From: Agapanthus africanus
Lineage: Eukaryota > Streptophyta > Magnoliopsida > Asparagales > Amaryllidaceae
Assembly (NCBI GenBank): GCA_030015575.1
Contig: JASDDO010000024.1
Span: forward strand, 223,778,996-223,842,995
Length of the DNA stretch: 64,000 nt
Direction: 5' to 3'
Shown here: positions 1-11,008 of the stretch, piece after piece
Layout: each line of letters starts with the position of its first letter
Numbering within the stretch: position 1 is the first letter of the stretch
Notes under the pieces: generated by a model
The model's database searches: none
Seen by the model: only the letters and a program-made list of their open reading frames with translations
What the model was told of the DNA's origin: nothing
Position numbers and translations under genes: made by a program

Positions 1-633
1 TTGTAGAAGAAGATCCTTAAACCGCTCAAAGCATTTCCAGAATGGTTCGTTGGGAAGTTAGGTAAACTAGTTAATCTCGCTTCGAACACGGGCGGTTTTG
101 TGATTGGGATAAAATTTCTTAAGGAATGCTATAACGAATTCGTCCCATTTGACGATAGAATGTGCGGCAGTGCTATGAAACCATTTTTCTGCTAGGTCGC
201 ACAAGGTAAAAGGGAGAAGAAGTAATCACATAGCATCCCCTGAAAGTTGGGTTGTGCCCATCATTACACATACGTTCTCAAATTTGGTTATGAAAACGTA
301 TGCGTCTTCGGATTCAAGCCCGTGAAATTTGGGCAACAAGTTGATGAAGTGGGGCTTAATTTCGAAATTATCCCTATTGGCCGGTGGAATTGACAGACAA
401 GTAGGAAGGGGTTCACGCACGGGGTAGCATCTTTCTTGAAGAGAGATGAGCGGTGGATTCTGCGCACCTACGGGTGGTGGCAGGATGATGTTGTGAAAAT
501 ATGATGGAGAACCGACCATCTCGGTCGATGTGGTGGGTGGAGGGGAAATAGAAGATGAAGAAGTACCGACTTCGGAGTCGATAGCAAAGACCCGGATAAG
601 ACGGGCACTAGAATCTCGTGTCCAGCCGATCAT
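1..633 (-). pseudogene. gag: Athila-like gag, N-terminal part, broken
   Basis: Gag forms the virus-like particle of the retrotransposon in the cytoplasm. The longest open stretch (633-226, 135 codons) contains NRDNFEIKPHFINLLPKFHG followed by an aspartate/glutamate-rich helix, which is the usual start of the Athila capsid region. An in-frame TGA at 228-226 interrupts it. The same frame then continues with the family's next block (LCDLAEKWFHS, VKWDEFVIAFLKKFYP, EPFWKCFERFKDLL), which contains two more stops. The methionine at 633 is the first in frame after the leader. The identification is by family resemblance. The gene is certainly non-functional. Confidence 0.75.
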
Positions 634-1195
634 GCACTAAGCGGGTTTAGCGTACGTGGCAGCGTGTGTGAGAATGATTTTTTAAAAGGTTTGTTTTGAA
701 AAAGTGTCAGACGTGAGACTTGACTCAACAAATCACAAAAATCCATAATCAATCCCTAGAACTAGGGTCGCCTAGGTCAAGTCACTAGACCGCTCCTATA
801 CTTCCAAAGGATAAGTCGCAGGATCAATTCTCTACCACCTCTTTATCGCTCTTGTGGCCAGGTAAGTGCCAGGTAAGTAGGAGGTATCCGCTAACAAATC
901 ACCGAAAATAGCGGGCCTAATTAAGTAACCACTTTCCTTAGTCACACTTGCCTAGACACCATAAGAGAGATGTGGATAAGCGATAGATTACCCACAACCC
1001 TCCTCTATCCTAATTGAGCGCGACAGTCCTTAGAGGCTTGGTCTAGATATTTTTTAATTAATGTAGGGTGAAAGTATGCTCATTTTGTGATTTGTAGGGC
1101 TTAGGAAAGGTGATGAAATCCCCACCTAATCTGAATTTAGGTTATTACCCCTTAATGTCCGGTTAAGATATGTACAAACAAACCAATATCAAAAC
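634..1195 (-). other. Athila-like leader, part adjoining gag
   Basis: This is non-coding sequence between gag and the inserted solo LTR. About 755-975 is recognisable as an inverted, diverged copy of about 2606-2830 inside the solo LTR; shared blocks include GGCCAGGTAAGTGCCAG, CCTAATTAAGTAACCACT and CACACTTGCCTAGACACCA. I see no open frame of note. Bases 1191-1195 (AAAAC) are the left target duplication of the solo LTR. Confidence 0.6.
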
Positions 1196-4100
1196 TGTAA
1201 CAACCCTAATTTTCCTATACACTTTTCTATACAATTTTTTAAAAAAAATTTTAAAATCCATAAAGGAGTACTTTAACCTGTGCACAATATATATATAAGT
1301 AATTATTTTGTTTTTTAAATAATTCCATTTTTAGTGTACATAAAATTGTTTTAAATTTAAAGTAATACATGGGGTATTAAATGTTGCTGTTACCACTTTA
1401 AGTAGTTATTTTCCCACAATAATTACAAGAAGGAGCTTGTAGATCATTGGTAACACCTTGCACTGCTGAACCAAGCCACCAGAGTTCAAATCCCATGCCC
1501 CTACATTATTTTTGTATTTATTTTGTTTTAATTTCTTTTGGAAGTCAACGGTCAAAAGGCCATAACTCCCAAAATATGTACTGGACAATAAAAAGTAAAT
1601 ATACCAAATTGTACCCCCGAAGAATCCCCGGCCATTGGAGCCCTGACTCGGCCCGACTCGGCGCCGACGGCCGGCGACTGGGCCGACTCGGTCCGGCTCC
1701 GCCGGCCGAACATGGCCGGACGGCCGAATCACCAACAGAGAAAAGTCTCCTCTTGACTTGGTCCACCCTCCTGCACACTCTAAATGCTTGGATTGGTTAT
1801 CATTTGGCCAATAAATCCCTTTTAATCCTAGGTTTAATGAGTTTTAATGAATTTTTATATATTTATATATTTTTTTTTATTAAAAACCCTAACCCTAGCC
1901 TAACCCTATATAAACCCCCATACCCTCTACCCTCTCATCACTTTTCCTAAGTCCACTCTCCCAAAATCTCAAGAGAACTTGGTACGTCGGAAAACGAGCG
2001 AAAGGCGAAGCGCTGACGAAATCGACGGCGACTTTCCGGTGATCGTGCTAGGAGCTCTCGACGACGTTTCGACGCGCCGGCAAACCCTCTACCTCCCTCT
2101 CACTCTCTAGCCTTGTCCAAACCCTTAAGTCCTTCTTTTCTACCTTTTTATTCTTTCATAAAAATACGACTTTTCAAACCCGACGGAAATCGGAACAAAC
2201 CGATTTCCGATTCGGTTTTCTATCAAAACTCACTTATCACTAATTCCATAATGCTTACACATATTCATGTTGACTACTAATCACATAACAACTAAATTGG
2301 ATAAAATTTCTCACATGAAATGATAACTTTTGCAATATACCGTATTTTTGCACTTAAATACCACCATGTTTAGTTTATCACATTTAACCCTTTAACATTG
2401 CTATACCTTAAAATAGATCACGAGGTAATGACCTACCTCCATACACACTCATATGCAATCATAACACGCTACCTTGAAAATTTAGAATACGGCAAAACAA
2501 GATTTTACATTAAAATACCATTTTCTTATTAAAACCTTTTCTATAAGTTCTAAGTTATATACAATTTTAAAACCATATCTTTTAATAGGAAACACGAAAG
2601 TTATGGACATCGATCGTTTATCTAAACCTGACTTTGTGGTGTCTAGGCAAGTGTGTCTAAGGCGAGTGGTTACTTAATTAGGACCACTACTTATAGTGGA
2701 GAGCTTCCCACTCATCTGGCACTTACCTGGCCGCAATTGGCGGTGAAGAGGCGATTTAAGGCTTCTGATAACTTGTCGTTTAGACCATTTAGAGATAGGC
2801 TAGTTGTCTTAGGAAACCCTAGAATCTAAAATACGGAAATTTACACCTTTTATAAATAAATACCTTATCTTTATAAAACCGTTTCCTAAATGACTAGTAT
2901 TTATTAAATTTTTGCAAAGAGCCACTACAACCCACCTTTGGGGAATTCGTTAGGGATAGTACGGTTTATCGTGCACCCTCGGGCTTAGTAGTGCGAGATT
3001 CAGACCTCCGCAAGGAGCATTCGGTTTCGAAGGATTTAAAATACGGCATTTAAGAAAAATGAGATTTTTGGAAAATAAAATATTTATTAAAAATTATTCT
3101 TGTATAAACATATGTATATTTATCATTTAAACACCTATTTTATTATAAGATAAAGTTTCCACCTTTTCCTAAAAATTACAAGATAAAAGTTACATTAAAA
3201 TACCATGAATTTCAAATAAATCAATATTACAAATTAATACCTTTATTTATGAAATTAGGATATTTTCACTAGAAATACCACAAAATAAATCACACTCATT
3301 ATAACTATAAAGACGAATAATAAATACTTGAGGTGTATCTTGAAAACTATACAAAAATATTTTTACATAAACCCCCCTCAAGTTTTATAAATTACAATAA
3401 GGACCCTAACAAATATAGAACTTCGACGTACATTTCTTTTAGTCTGACTCGGGTTTGAGTCTGATTATTTCTGACTTGAATATGATTCAAGTCAACCTAT
3501 ATTCTTTAATATTCCAACTCAATATGAACACATGAATCCCAGAATCCAGTTAACAATTTATACAACTTGACTGAATCAAACCATGGATATACATCCATTA
3601 TTCCGTTATTCCATTTACCTGATTATGCAGTTACACTCTGTTACTGATATCATGGTTTTGGTCAGTCATCCAACTTATACAATGCAAAACAATAATACAA
3701 TCAAAACACTACGGGGTTTAAGGGGTAGATTGGTACGGAAGATGTTAAAAGTGGCACGAGACGGTCAGACTTAAGATACCTAACATGAATCCAATTGCCG
3801 TTGTTCCGGGCCTTCTAACGGAGCCTTGTACTCTATATTCCGTTTGTCCTGGTCTCTAGCATATAGAGACCCCTCTCGTATACACCGGCATTCTTCTGTA
3901 CCAAGCTACAAACAACAGCGTTAATACAACATTACAACAATACAATACAATATTAAAAGCTACTCTCTCTCCTACTCTTTGTCTATTTCTCCCCTATCTT
4001 TGGGACTTACCGAGCGACCTGTTCGCTGACGACATTCTATTTCTTTCTTCTTTGAATGTCGTAAGGTGTTTTGGACCCAGCAGAGATCGAGCCCACCGGT

Positions 4101-4400
4101 GAAGACTTGGATCAGTTTCATGAAGACCCCGAGCTCTAGACATTGTACCTTGTTCTATTCAGTATTTTCATTTCCTGTTATGCCATTGTTTAGGTATCGC
4201 TTTTCATTCCAGTTGTATTTACTTTTCATGCATTGTACAAAAGAATGTTATTAATAAAGTTGATGTTATTTCTATATCTCTTGTCTCTTGTGATTTACTT
4301 TTATATTGCTTAGATACGCTTAGCGTATGTACTTCTAAGTATATAGGTAGCGGACCTCGTCGCGTCCCCTTCTCCGTACACTGGGAAGCGGGGCGTGACA
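1196..4400 (+). mobile_element. Solo LTR of a chromovirus-type retrotransposon (3205 bp)
   Basis: The sequence starts TGTAACAACC and ends GGGGCGTGACA, the same terminal style as the Tekay-like LTRs in this window. It is flanked by the perfect 5-bp direct repeat AAAAC (1191-1195 and 4401-4405). There is no internal region, so recombination between two LTRs probably removed it. Parts (for example 2995-3065, around GAGCATTCGGT) resemble the LTR at 50953-53785, so the two are related. It holds about 1621-1735 of very GC-rich sequence and no credible gene; short open frames here are chance. Confidence 0.85.
2606..2830 (+). repeat. Segment in solo LTR matching the Athila leader in inverse orientation
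   Basis: This stretch is the partner of 755-975 on the opposite strand. It is not visible at the equivalent place in the related LTR 50953-53785, where the sequence runs straight through. This suggests that the solo LTR family picked up a piece of an Athila-like leader. The match is imperfect and was judged by eye. Confidence 0.55.
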
Positions 4401-4815
4401 AAAACACGCAAAAAGATTTTTGAGCGGCACTTTTTGCAAAGAATCCTGCAGAAAAATCAGATTATTGGATTTTAGAGGAGAGAGGAAGATCAGAGAAAGA
4501 TACCAGAGAAGTTTGGCGATGCAACTCCACCAAGCCGCCGCGGTTCCGCCGCAAAAAGCTTGCTTATGTCGCGGTTCCTCCGCACTATGGTGCGTTCGTC
4601 TGCTGATTTTTCTTTAGTGCCCTCTAATGCTCCTCTAATCCTCGTTGAAAGTCTCTGAATCTCTATTCTCTCACTCCAGTGAATCCATATTCTCTTGCAA
4701 AATTCGCACACTAATTGTTAAATACATAAAATGCGGTTTTGTTTATCGTTTATAATATGTTTGCTGGATTTTATAAGAGATCAACCCGAATAACAAGAAA
4801 AAAATTACAGCTGTT
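4401..4815 (-). other. Athila-like leader next to the primer site
   Basis: This is non-coding leader between the solo LTR and the primer-binding site. The first five bases (AAAAC) are the right target duplication of the solo LTR. No reading frame with family resemblance is present on either strand. Confidence 0.5.
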
Positions 4816-4833
4816 TCCTCGGCAACAGCGCCA
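4816..4833 (-). other. Primer-binding site, tRNA-Asp type
   Basis: On the minus strand it reads TGGCGCTGTTGCCGAGGA. This is close to the complement of the 3' end of plant tRNA-Asp, which Athila elements use to prime minus-strand DNA synthesis. It lies six bases inside the LTR end at 4840, as expected. Confidence 0.75.
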
Positions 4834-4839
4834 TTTAAT

Positions 4840-6350
4840 TGATCTGTTTAAAGAGAGTAGTGTTTGTAAATAAAGTAACCGCAATCAGGACGGTGTCGCT
4901 AGTAGCTAGCCGCGATGAGTACGGGTCGTCCGCAGGGAAACGTGAACCTTTTTCTTTCTTTAGACAAGTTGATGGAAGAAGGATGATTGGTTGTAGATCT
5001 ATTTTAATACGGATGTAGATTTTATAAAGAAGAGACTTGTAGGGTTCATATGACTTAGTAGTAATGGATGAATAATTAAAAATGTTTCCTCTTATCTTTT
5101 AATAGTTTAAAACTAGATCGATAGTGATGAATATGGATTAGAGTTCTTTTGGAAGAAACTAGCGTTTCCCCGTTCTTAACCCTTGTCCTTGCATTGATCT
5201 TTATTCATGTCTAGCCCCTAACAAAACAAGTGTTAATCTAATCTCAAATCATGGTCGAGACTAACAATAAATTGATAGCGCGCACGATAAGGATGTTAAA
5301 ATTTATTTTGCTAAAGTTTATAAACTTTAAAATGTATAAAAAAAGTTAAAATGTTTTATCATCCATTGATCTACCCTAGCTTACGAACCCTAGCAAGTTA
5401 GGAATTACCTACGCATGGTTGGAGAAGAAAGAATGAAGAATGAGATCATAATGTAATATGCAGAAATTAAGTGCAGAAATTAATTGCGAAAAGACTAATA
5501 AAAACTCTACCTTTATTAATCAACTATATCATGTACAAATCCTTTTAAAGTATAGTATAAGAACCCTAGTTTTTTCTCTCGATCTCTATCTTGTTGGAGG
5601 TATATAAACAGCTGATGATCAACTTGGATACATGGATCGTCTTGGACCTCTTGATCTCTTCGGCTAATGATTTTATATGTGAAGCTCTCGGTCCTATTTA
5701 TAGTTACAGAAATTAGAAACCCTAAATACTATCTGTGATTATATGCTGATACGATCCAACTTCCAAAATTTCTCATCCAACGGCTTTGTATCCACCGCGG
5801 ATCCCCAGCAAATCTTGCATTTAGCCGCCTTTCCGCGACACTCTTGAAGAATCAGGTTCTGGAATTTTTTTTGCTCATTCTTGTTAACATGTGGAGATCC
5901 CTTCGATATCTGGATTCTGAGAATAATTCTCTAAGTCTATGCCGTTGCTAAATCTTATAATTTGCTTCCATTTTTCGGCAGATTTGATTCCGATATCTCG
6001 GATCTCTTAGATTCTAGACCTGATCTAATATTTGCACAATATCTCAAATCAAAGTGTTAGTAATATTTGGTATTCTTGAGATATTATTCTAACCATTTTA
6101 TATGATATTAAATTTTAAAAATATGGTTAGAGATATTTGATATGATATGCATATTTTAATTATAATATTTCATATAAATATTATATGCATGTATTTTCTC
6201 TCATTATGTTAATTATAATGTAGAAACATATGATAATAAACTTTTTACAAATAAACCCTCATATGTTCTATAATTACAATAAATTCCTTTTAGAATTTAA
6301 CAATAGTGGAGAAAATTATCATTCAAATGTGCAATATTTCAGACTAATCA
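4840..6350 (-). repeat. 5' LTR of the Athila-like element (1511 bp)
   Basis: Read on the minus strand it starts TGATTAGTCT (6350) and ends in GATCA (4840) next to the primer site. Nearly the whole length matches 46249-47768 in the opposite orientation, which fixes both boundaries. The AT-rich 6060-6340 region belongs to the LTR start. A TATA-like stretch near 5695-5705 (minus strand) corresponds to CTATATAAAG at 46911 in the other copy. Confidence 0.75.
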
Positions 6351-6562
6351 CCCCGCCTCAAGAATTCGTCTGGATACTTGATGGGACCAAGTTCATAAAT
6401 GAACAACTCTTTCTAACAAGCTTCTTGGGTTGTATCATATGTTGAGTCATAACCAGTATCCTGTACCATGATTACCTCAGTATCCCTATTGGAACACTAT
6501 CCAATATACTGATCCTCGGAAGAGGCTAAACTCAAAACCCTGACAGCATCTCTATCATTTAG
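6351..6562. other. Unassigned flank between two elements
   Basis: This is a short stretch between the Athila-like LTR and the target duplication of the Tekay-like element. I see no gene. It was contiguous with 17353 onward before the Tekay-like insertion. Confidence 0.5.
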
Positions 6563-6567
6563 GTCAC
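6563..6567. repeat. Target site duplication GTCAC, left copy
   Basis: GTCAC lies directly before the LTR start TGTAAATCCC. The same five bases follow the 3' LTR at 17348-17352. Confidence 0.9.
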
Positions 6568-9500
6568 TGTAAATCCCCGTTCTCCATCTATAAAATTTTC
6601 CTGTATTTTCCAAATCCCGTTTGTCTCCTGATTTTTCCTCGTATTTTCGTTGGTAATTGGCTACTCGAGATTCAAGATTTAGCTCAATCAAAACCCTAGA
6701 ATTATATTCCAATTTAAACCCCAGCCCAATTGGAAATTCCCCATTTAAAAATTTAGAACTTAAATTCTTTTCCTCATCCCGTTTCCTTTACCAAGCCCAC
6801 ACATTTCTTTTAAATAAATTTCCTTATAAATCCCCGGGCCGTCCCCTTTAATTTCCCTCAGCCCACTCAAATTATTTTGAAATTGAGCCGGCCCGTTTCT
6901 CCCCCTGCAGCCCACGAAGTAATTTTAAAAGGGAATTATTTTGAAATGCCCGGCCCACTCTCCCTTCGGCCCGTGACCATTTCCCCCACTCACCCGACCC
7001 GACCCCACTCCTGTTCATCTCCTTCACTCCAACGGTAACATTCCCCCATTCCCGCGCGCGATCCCCTTCCTCCGCCGCGCCTCACGCCCACGCCCACGCC
7101 CCCGCTCCTGCCGTTACCCCCACGATTTCAACCTCGTCTCCAACTCCTCTCGTCACTCTCCCTCTCCAACTCACTCCTCATCTCTCTCTCTACACCCACC
7201 GAGCCCCCAACCTCGAACAACCCACTGCAGCCTCCACCTCCGACGACGACAACCCCATCGGCAACCCTCGATCACTCCTCCCCCACCAACCTTCTCCCTC
7301 CACGACTCCACCCTTCATCAACCGAGCCCCCGCCAAGCATCCCCTGCACTCCCAAACCCACTTGCACCCAACCACGGTCACTGCTGCAACCGACGCCGAC
7401 GAGCCCCCACTTCACCTGAACCACATCTGCGACCCTCTACATCCTCAGCATCATCACCATCACAGCAATCCCCTAGCCCACTGCTTAAATCTCTCTCTCT
7501 CTTCAAAATCCCAAAAAAAAACCCATTTTTCAAACACTTCACTGCGGCCATTGCCGGAGCGACGCCGTCGACCGTCGTCGACCCCGGTACACTCACAGAG
7601 GATCATCAAGCACCCCTCAACGTTCAGTGACCGTGCAACGACTCCGGACAACTCCGACGCAAAACCCGTGTCTCGAGCCAAGCTCGCGAGAATCCGTTAC
7701 ACGGCGTACGTCAGGCGTTCGTGACGCCACTGCTGCCGTGCGACCCCGAGACGCTTCCAGGCAAGTGTTTACTTGCTTCATGCTATAATAACAGTGGTAC
7801 AAACCTAAATAATCTAGTTTACGAATTTACCGATTCCCGATACGTATTGTGACCTAAGTGTTCGATGCTAGTCTCCAATGATTACAATAGTTTATTTTGA
7901 CGGAAACTGATATTTTCTGTTGGCCCATTTGATGATAAATATCGTGTATGAATCTCGCTGGAAAATACGATTGTTAGAGACAAAAATTGATACCCCCAAA
8001 TATGCCGTTAAAACTAGAATTCTCTCGTACCTGAAAACGAATAAAATCACCATAAATTATATACATACTGGAATGATATGTTCGAGGGCTTGAATCGAAG
8101 CCGACTCGACGAACTTTAACCCTATGTAAAATTCTAATGATTTCTTTTCTGTAACTGTGAAGATAATTAGATCGGAATGCGACTCTGGACTGCAGTCCAG
8201 AGAGTTTCTGATTATTGTGTTCTGTCCCAATACCTGTGTCACTGTGTCTCCTGGAGTCGTATGTTACGGAACTCTGCAGTAGATTAAATATAATTCTGTT
8301 AGCTAAACCAAACAAGTGGTCCCATTCCGTTTCATTGCCATTTGCTATTTTAAACTGTATTTAAAAGGGCAGAACGTATAACTGTCCAGAACAGATTCAG
8401 AAATGACATACTGAGGTTAAGCTGTGTATAACTTTCAACGTACAGATGCGATTGAGGATCCGTCTATTGAGTTGAATACTCTATTGGAAACCCTAGATTT
8501 AATTTAACTGTAACAACACTAAATTCTGAGCCCAACTGGGTGCAATTCGTGTCGCGAAACGGACGTTCAGTTCTGAAACTGAATTTCCAGCCGCGAGCAC
8601 TTAAAATGAAATAGCTATATCTTGAAAACCGGAATCCCGATTGAACTGAAACAAATTTTGATGAATTTTTGACTGAGTGTTCTATTTATCTTACTTGTAT
8701 CATTTTGCTGAATTCTGAACATATTGATTTATGCAAATTATTTTAGTTAATGATATGCATGTTGATTCATAACATGCAGAGTTTATTGGTAGCATACAAT
8801 ACATATATCATACCCTTGCCATATACTCAGTGTTAGTGCGTGTGGACATTGCATTATCGTGCGTGATAGATGTTGGTTTAGGAGTGACGAGTACACCAAT
8901 GGAAAGTGAATATTCGTGACAGTGATTGATACAGTGAACAGTGATGAAACCGTGCCATTGGTATACTTGTACACAACTAGATCAAGATCATAAATAGTGT
9001 AAACCTGGGGGAAAAGGGGAAATCAAAGTGGAAAGAGTATCGTATTTAGCGGGACCGTGTTTAGAGGATGATCATTCGAACCGTGATACTGATACGTGTA
9101 GGGTAGGATCTAGCGATCCGGCTGACAGGGTTATGTCCCGGGCATGTGGGCCGTTGTCTCGGGTATGTACGAGACTCCTGTTAAACATGATCCTCCTTCC
9201 ACTATGTGATTTCAAACATGACCTAGAGACCGATAGGGACACATAACATATTCTGCATCATATAGTGACATAGTGATTACTTGCATTGTTCTTACACCAG
9301 TATTACCTCATATACACGTTTCTATCTTTACTGCTTTCCATAAAAGTGATCGTGAGTTTGACTTTGGTTAGTATTTGTTCTGGTTATCTGTAATGTGTGA
9401 ACAATGGAATATTAATGTAATAAATTAGTGATGTGATTCCTTTAATACTGTGCTTTATTTACTGATTACCATTAATGCTAGAAGCCGAAGTGTGACTACA

Positions 9501-9581
9501 GCGGGATGATTCCTAGACCGTAGGAGCATGGCTGGCCTAGTCATCCCTCGTTTTCCGTATTTTGGGAAGCGGGGCGTGACA
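6568..9581 (+). repeat. 5' LTR of Tekay-like element (3014 bp)
   Basis: The LTR runs TGTAAATCCCC to GGGGCGTGACA. It aligns end to end with 14202-17347 except for a 132-bp gap near 9322. The pyrimidine-rich 6960-7600 part produces several long chance frames on both strands. They recur in the other LTR only because the LTRs are copies, and I see no protein signature in them. Confidence 0.93.
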
Positions 9582-9590
9582 TGGTTTAGT

Positions 9591-9602
9591 TGGTATCAGA
9601 GC
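9591..9602 (+). other. Primer-binding site, initiator tRNA-Met
   Basis: TGGTATCAGAGC begins nine bases after the LTR end. It is the standard complement to the 3' end of plant initiator tRNA-Met used by most chromoviruses. Confidence 0.9.
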
Positions 9603-9716
9603 CTGTGTTTAGTATCAAGGAATAACATTAACTATACTGTATTACGTTATTCTTATTTCACTACTCTTAATTTTCATCCTTGAATCTGATCCTATCCTTT
9701 TGAATCTTCCAGTGAT

Positions 9717-10571
9717 ATGACGTCTCCGAACGACCCCTCCTCAGACTCCGGCTCTCAGGACCGCACGGAAAGAATACTTAGTGCACTGACCACTCTCGCG
9801 GAAGCTCAGGAGAGAAAGACAGATTTACTCACTGAGGGACTCAGGTCGATTACCGCCACAATAGGACCCTCCGCACTTATTACCGCCCCCGAGGGTGCTA
9901 CTCCACCAGCTTATCAGGCTAGGGCTGGTACCGTATCAGACTTCCGACGGTTACACCCAGCTGCATTCACAGGGCTAGCTGAACCCCTTGAGGCTGAGCA
10001 ATGGCTGGTGAACATGGAGAATTTATTGACAGCCGCCAGGGTTCCAGAGGAAGACAGAGTGGACGTGTTAAATATTCAATTAGAAGACGAAGCCCGTACA
10101 TGGTGGTCGGTGGAAGAAAGCAGACTTGATGAGCCGATTGAATGGAGCAAGTTTAAGGAGTGCTTCTTAGATCATTATTTTCCTCCCACAACCAAGGCAG
10201 AAATGGAGGAAAGGTTTATTCTTTTGAAGCAGAATGGACGCCCAGTGGACGTATATGCGGCAGAGTTCAACCGTCTGAGCCGCTTTGCTCCATACATAGT
10301 CAAATCAGAGGCCACCAGGGCCAGACGCTTCCTTCAGGGGTTAGATTTCGAGTTGCAGCAGTTGATTGCATCGTTGGATTTGCAGAATTTCGCGCAGGTA
10401 CTCAACGCAGCGAGAGTTCAGGAGCAATTGATTAACAAGTTCAGAAGACCCCCAGTCGTTCCAGCACGTACCCACACGCCTTCTCGAGGAGCCATACCGG
10501 TTCACAGAGCAGGAACGGCACAAATGAAGCGTCCGTTCGTACCACAGCATCGCCCCAGAGACAGGGCGTAG
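9717..10571 (+). CDS. gag: Gag, capsid part of Tekay-like element
   Basis: This is a structural protein that packages the element RNA in cytoplasmic particles. It is 284 codons from the first ATG after the primer site. The capsid core runs from about residue 75 to 235 and contains FTGLAEPLEAEQWL, ARTWWSVEESR and FLDHYFPP, typical of retrotransposon Gag. A basic proline-rich tail follows (about 240-284). The frame stops at 10569-10571, just before the zinc knuckles, which lie in another frame. Most relatives have one continuous frame here, so I read this as a frameshift mutation rather than a programmed one, but I cannot exclude the latter. Confidence 0.85.
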   Translation: MTSPNDPSSDSGSQDRTERILSALTTLAEAQERKTDLLTEGLRSITATIGPSALITAPEGATPPAYQARAGTVSDFRRLHPAAFTGLAEPLEAEQWLVNMENLLTAARVPEEDRVDVLNIQLEDEARTWWSVEESRLDEPIEWSKFKECFLDHYFPPTTKAEMEERFILLKQNGRPVDVYAAEFNRLSRFAPYIVKSEATRARRFLQGLDFELQQLIASLDLQNFAQVLNAARVQEQLINKFRRPPVVPARTHTPSRGAIPVHRAGTAQMKRPFVPQHRPRDRA

Positions 10572-11008
10572 TTTGCGGCTATTGCGGTAGAGGAAGGCAT
10601 ACCCAGAAGGACTGTCGCCGTGCCAAGGGACAGTGCTTGATTTGCGGCTCCAGTCAGCACAGGATTAACAGTTGCCCTGAGCGAGCAGAGATACAGAGAG
10701 GTTCTGGACCGTCACAGCAGAAGCCGCAGGAGCAGAGGCAACCCTTTACAGGTCGCGGTCAGGGACGGGCTTTCACCTTGACCGCCGAGCAGGCAGAGGA
10801 GTCAGGAGACGTGGTTACAGGTACTCTACTCGTATATTCCTTGCCAGCTAGAGTACTATTTGATTCGGGAGCATTGCATTGTTTCTTGTCTGAGCATTTC
10901 ATTAATACACACTCAATACCACATGAACCACAACCAAGGGATGGGAAATTCATACGGGTAATGGCATTATTATATCTAGTCGGGAATGTAGATTATGCCC
11001 GGTTGTAG
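10562..11008 (+). pseudogene. Gag zinc knuckles and aspartic protease start, broken
   Basis: Two successive C-x2-C-x4-H-x4-C knuckles (CGYCGRGRHTQKDC and CLICGSSQHRINSC, from about 10574 and 10634) bind the RNA. The protease active site FDSGA follows at about 10859-10873. The frame is shifted relative to both the upstream gag and the downstream pol. The block ends at 11006-11008, after what looks like a small loss in the protease middle: the flap region is shorter than in relatives. The protease is therefore unlikely to work. Confidence 0.8.

Larger units (their letters stand above)
1..6350 (-). mobile_element. Athila-like Ty3/gypsy retrotransposon, 5' part, interrupted
   Basis: Read on the minus strand this is LTR (6350-4840), primer-binding site (4833-4816), leader (4815-4401 and 1195-634) and the start of gag (633 downwards). 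The element leaves the window at base 1, so pol and the second LTR are not seen. A solo LTR (1196-4400) sits inside the leader. The Athila call rests on the tRNA-Asp-type primer site and on the style of the gag. The gag has in-frame stops, so the copy is dead. Confidence 0.72.

Noticed and set aside
7362-7724. A 120-codon open frame in the Tekay LTR, repeated in the other LTR (14996-15358)
   Set aside because: It starts without ATG, lies in a pyrimidine-rich stretch, and is conserved only because the LTRs are recent copies. No protein family resemblance.
10540-10575. A programmed frameshift between gag and the zinc knuckles
   Set aside because: I see no convincing slippery heptamer, relatives have a continuous frame, and the same element has at least three other frame breaks.
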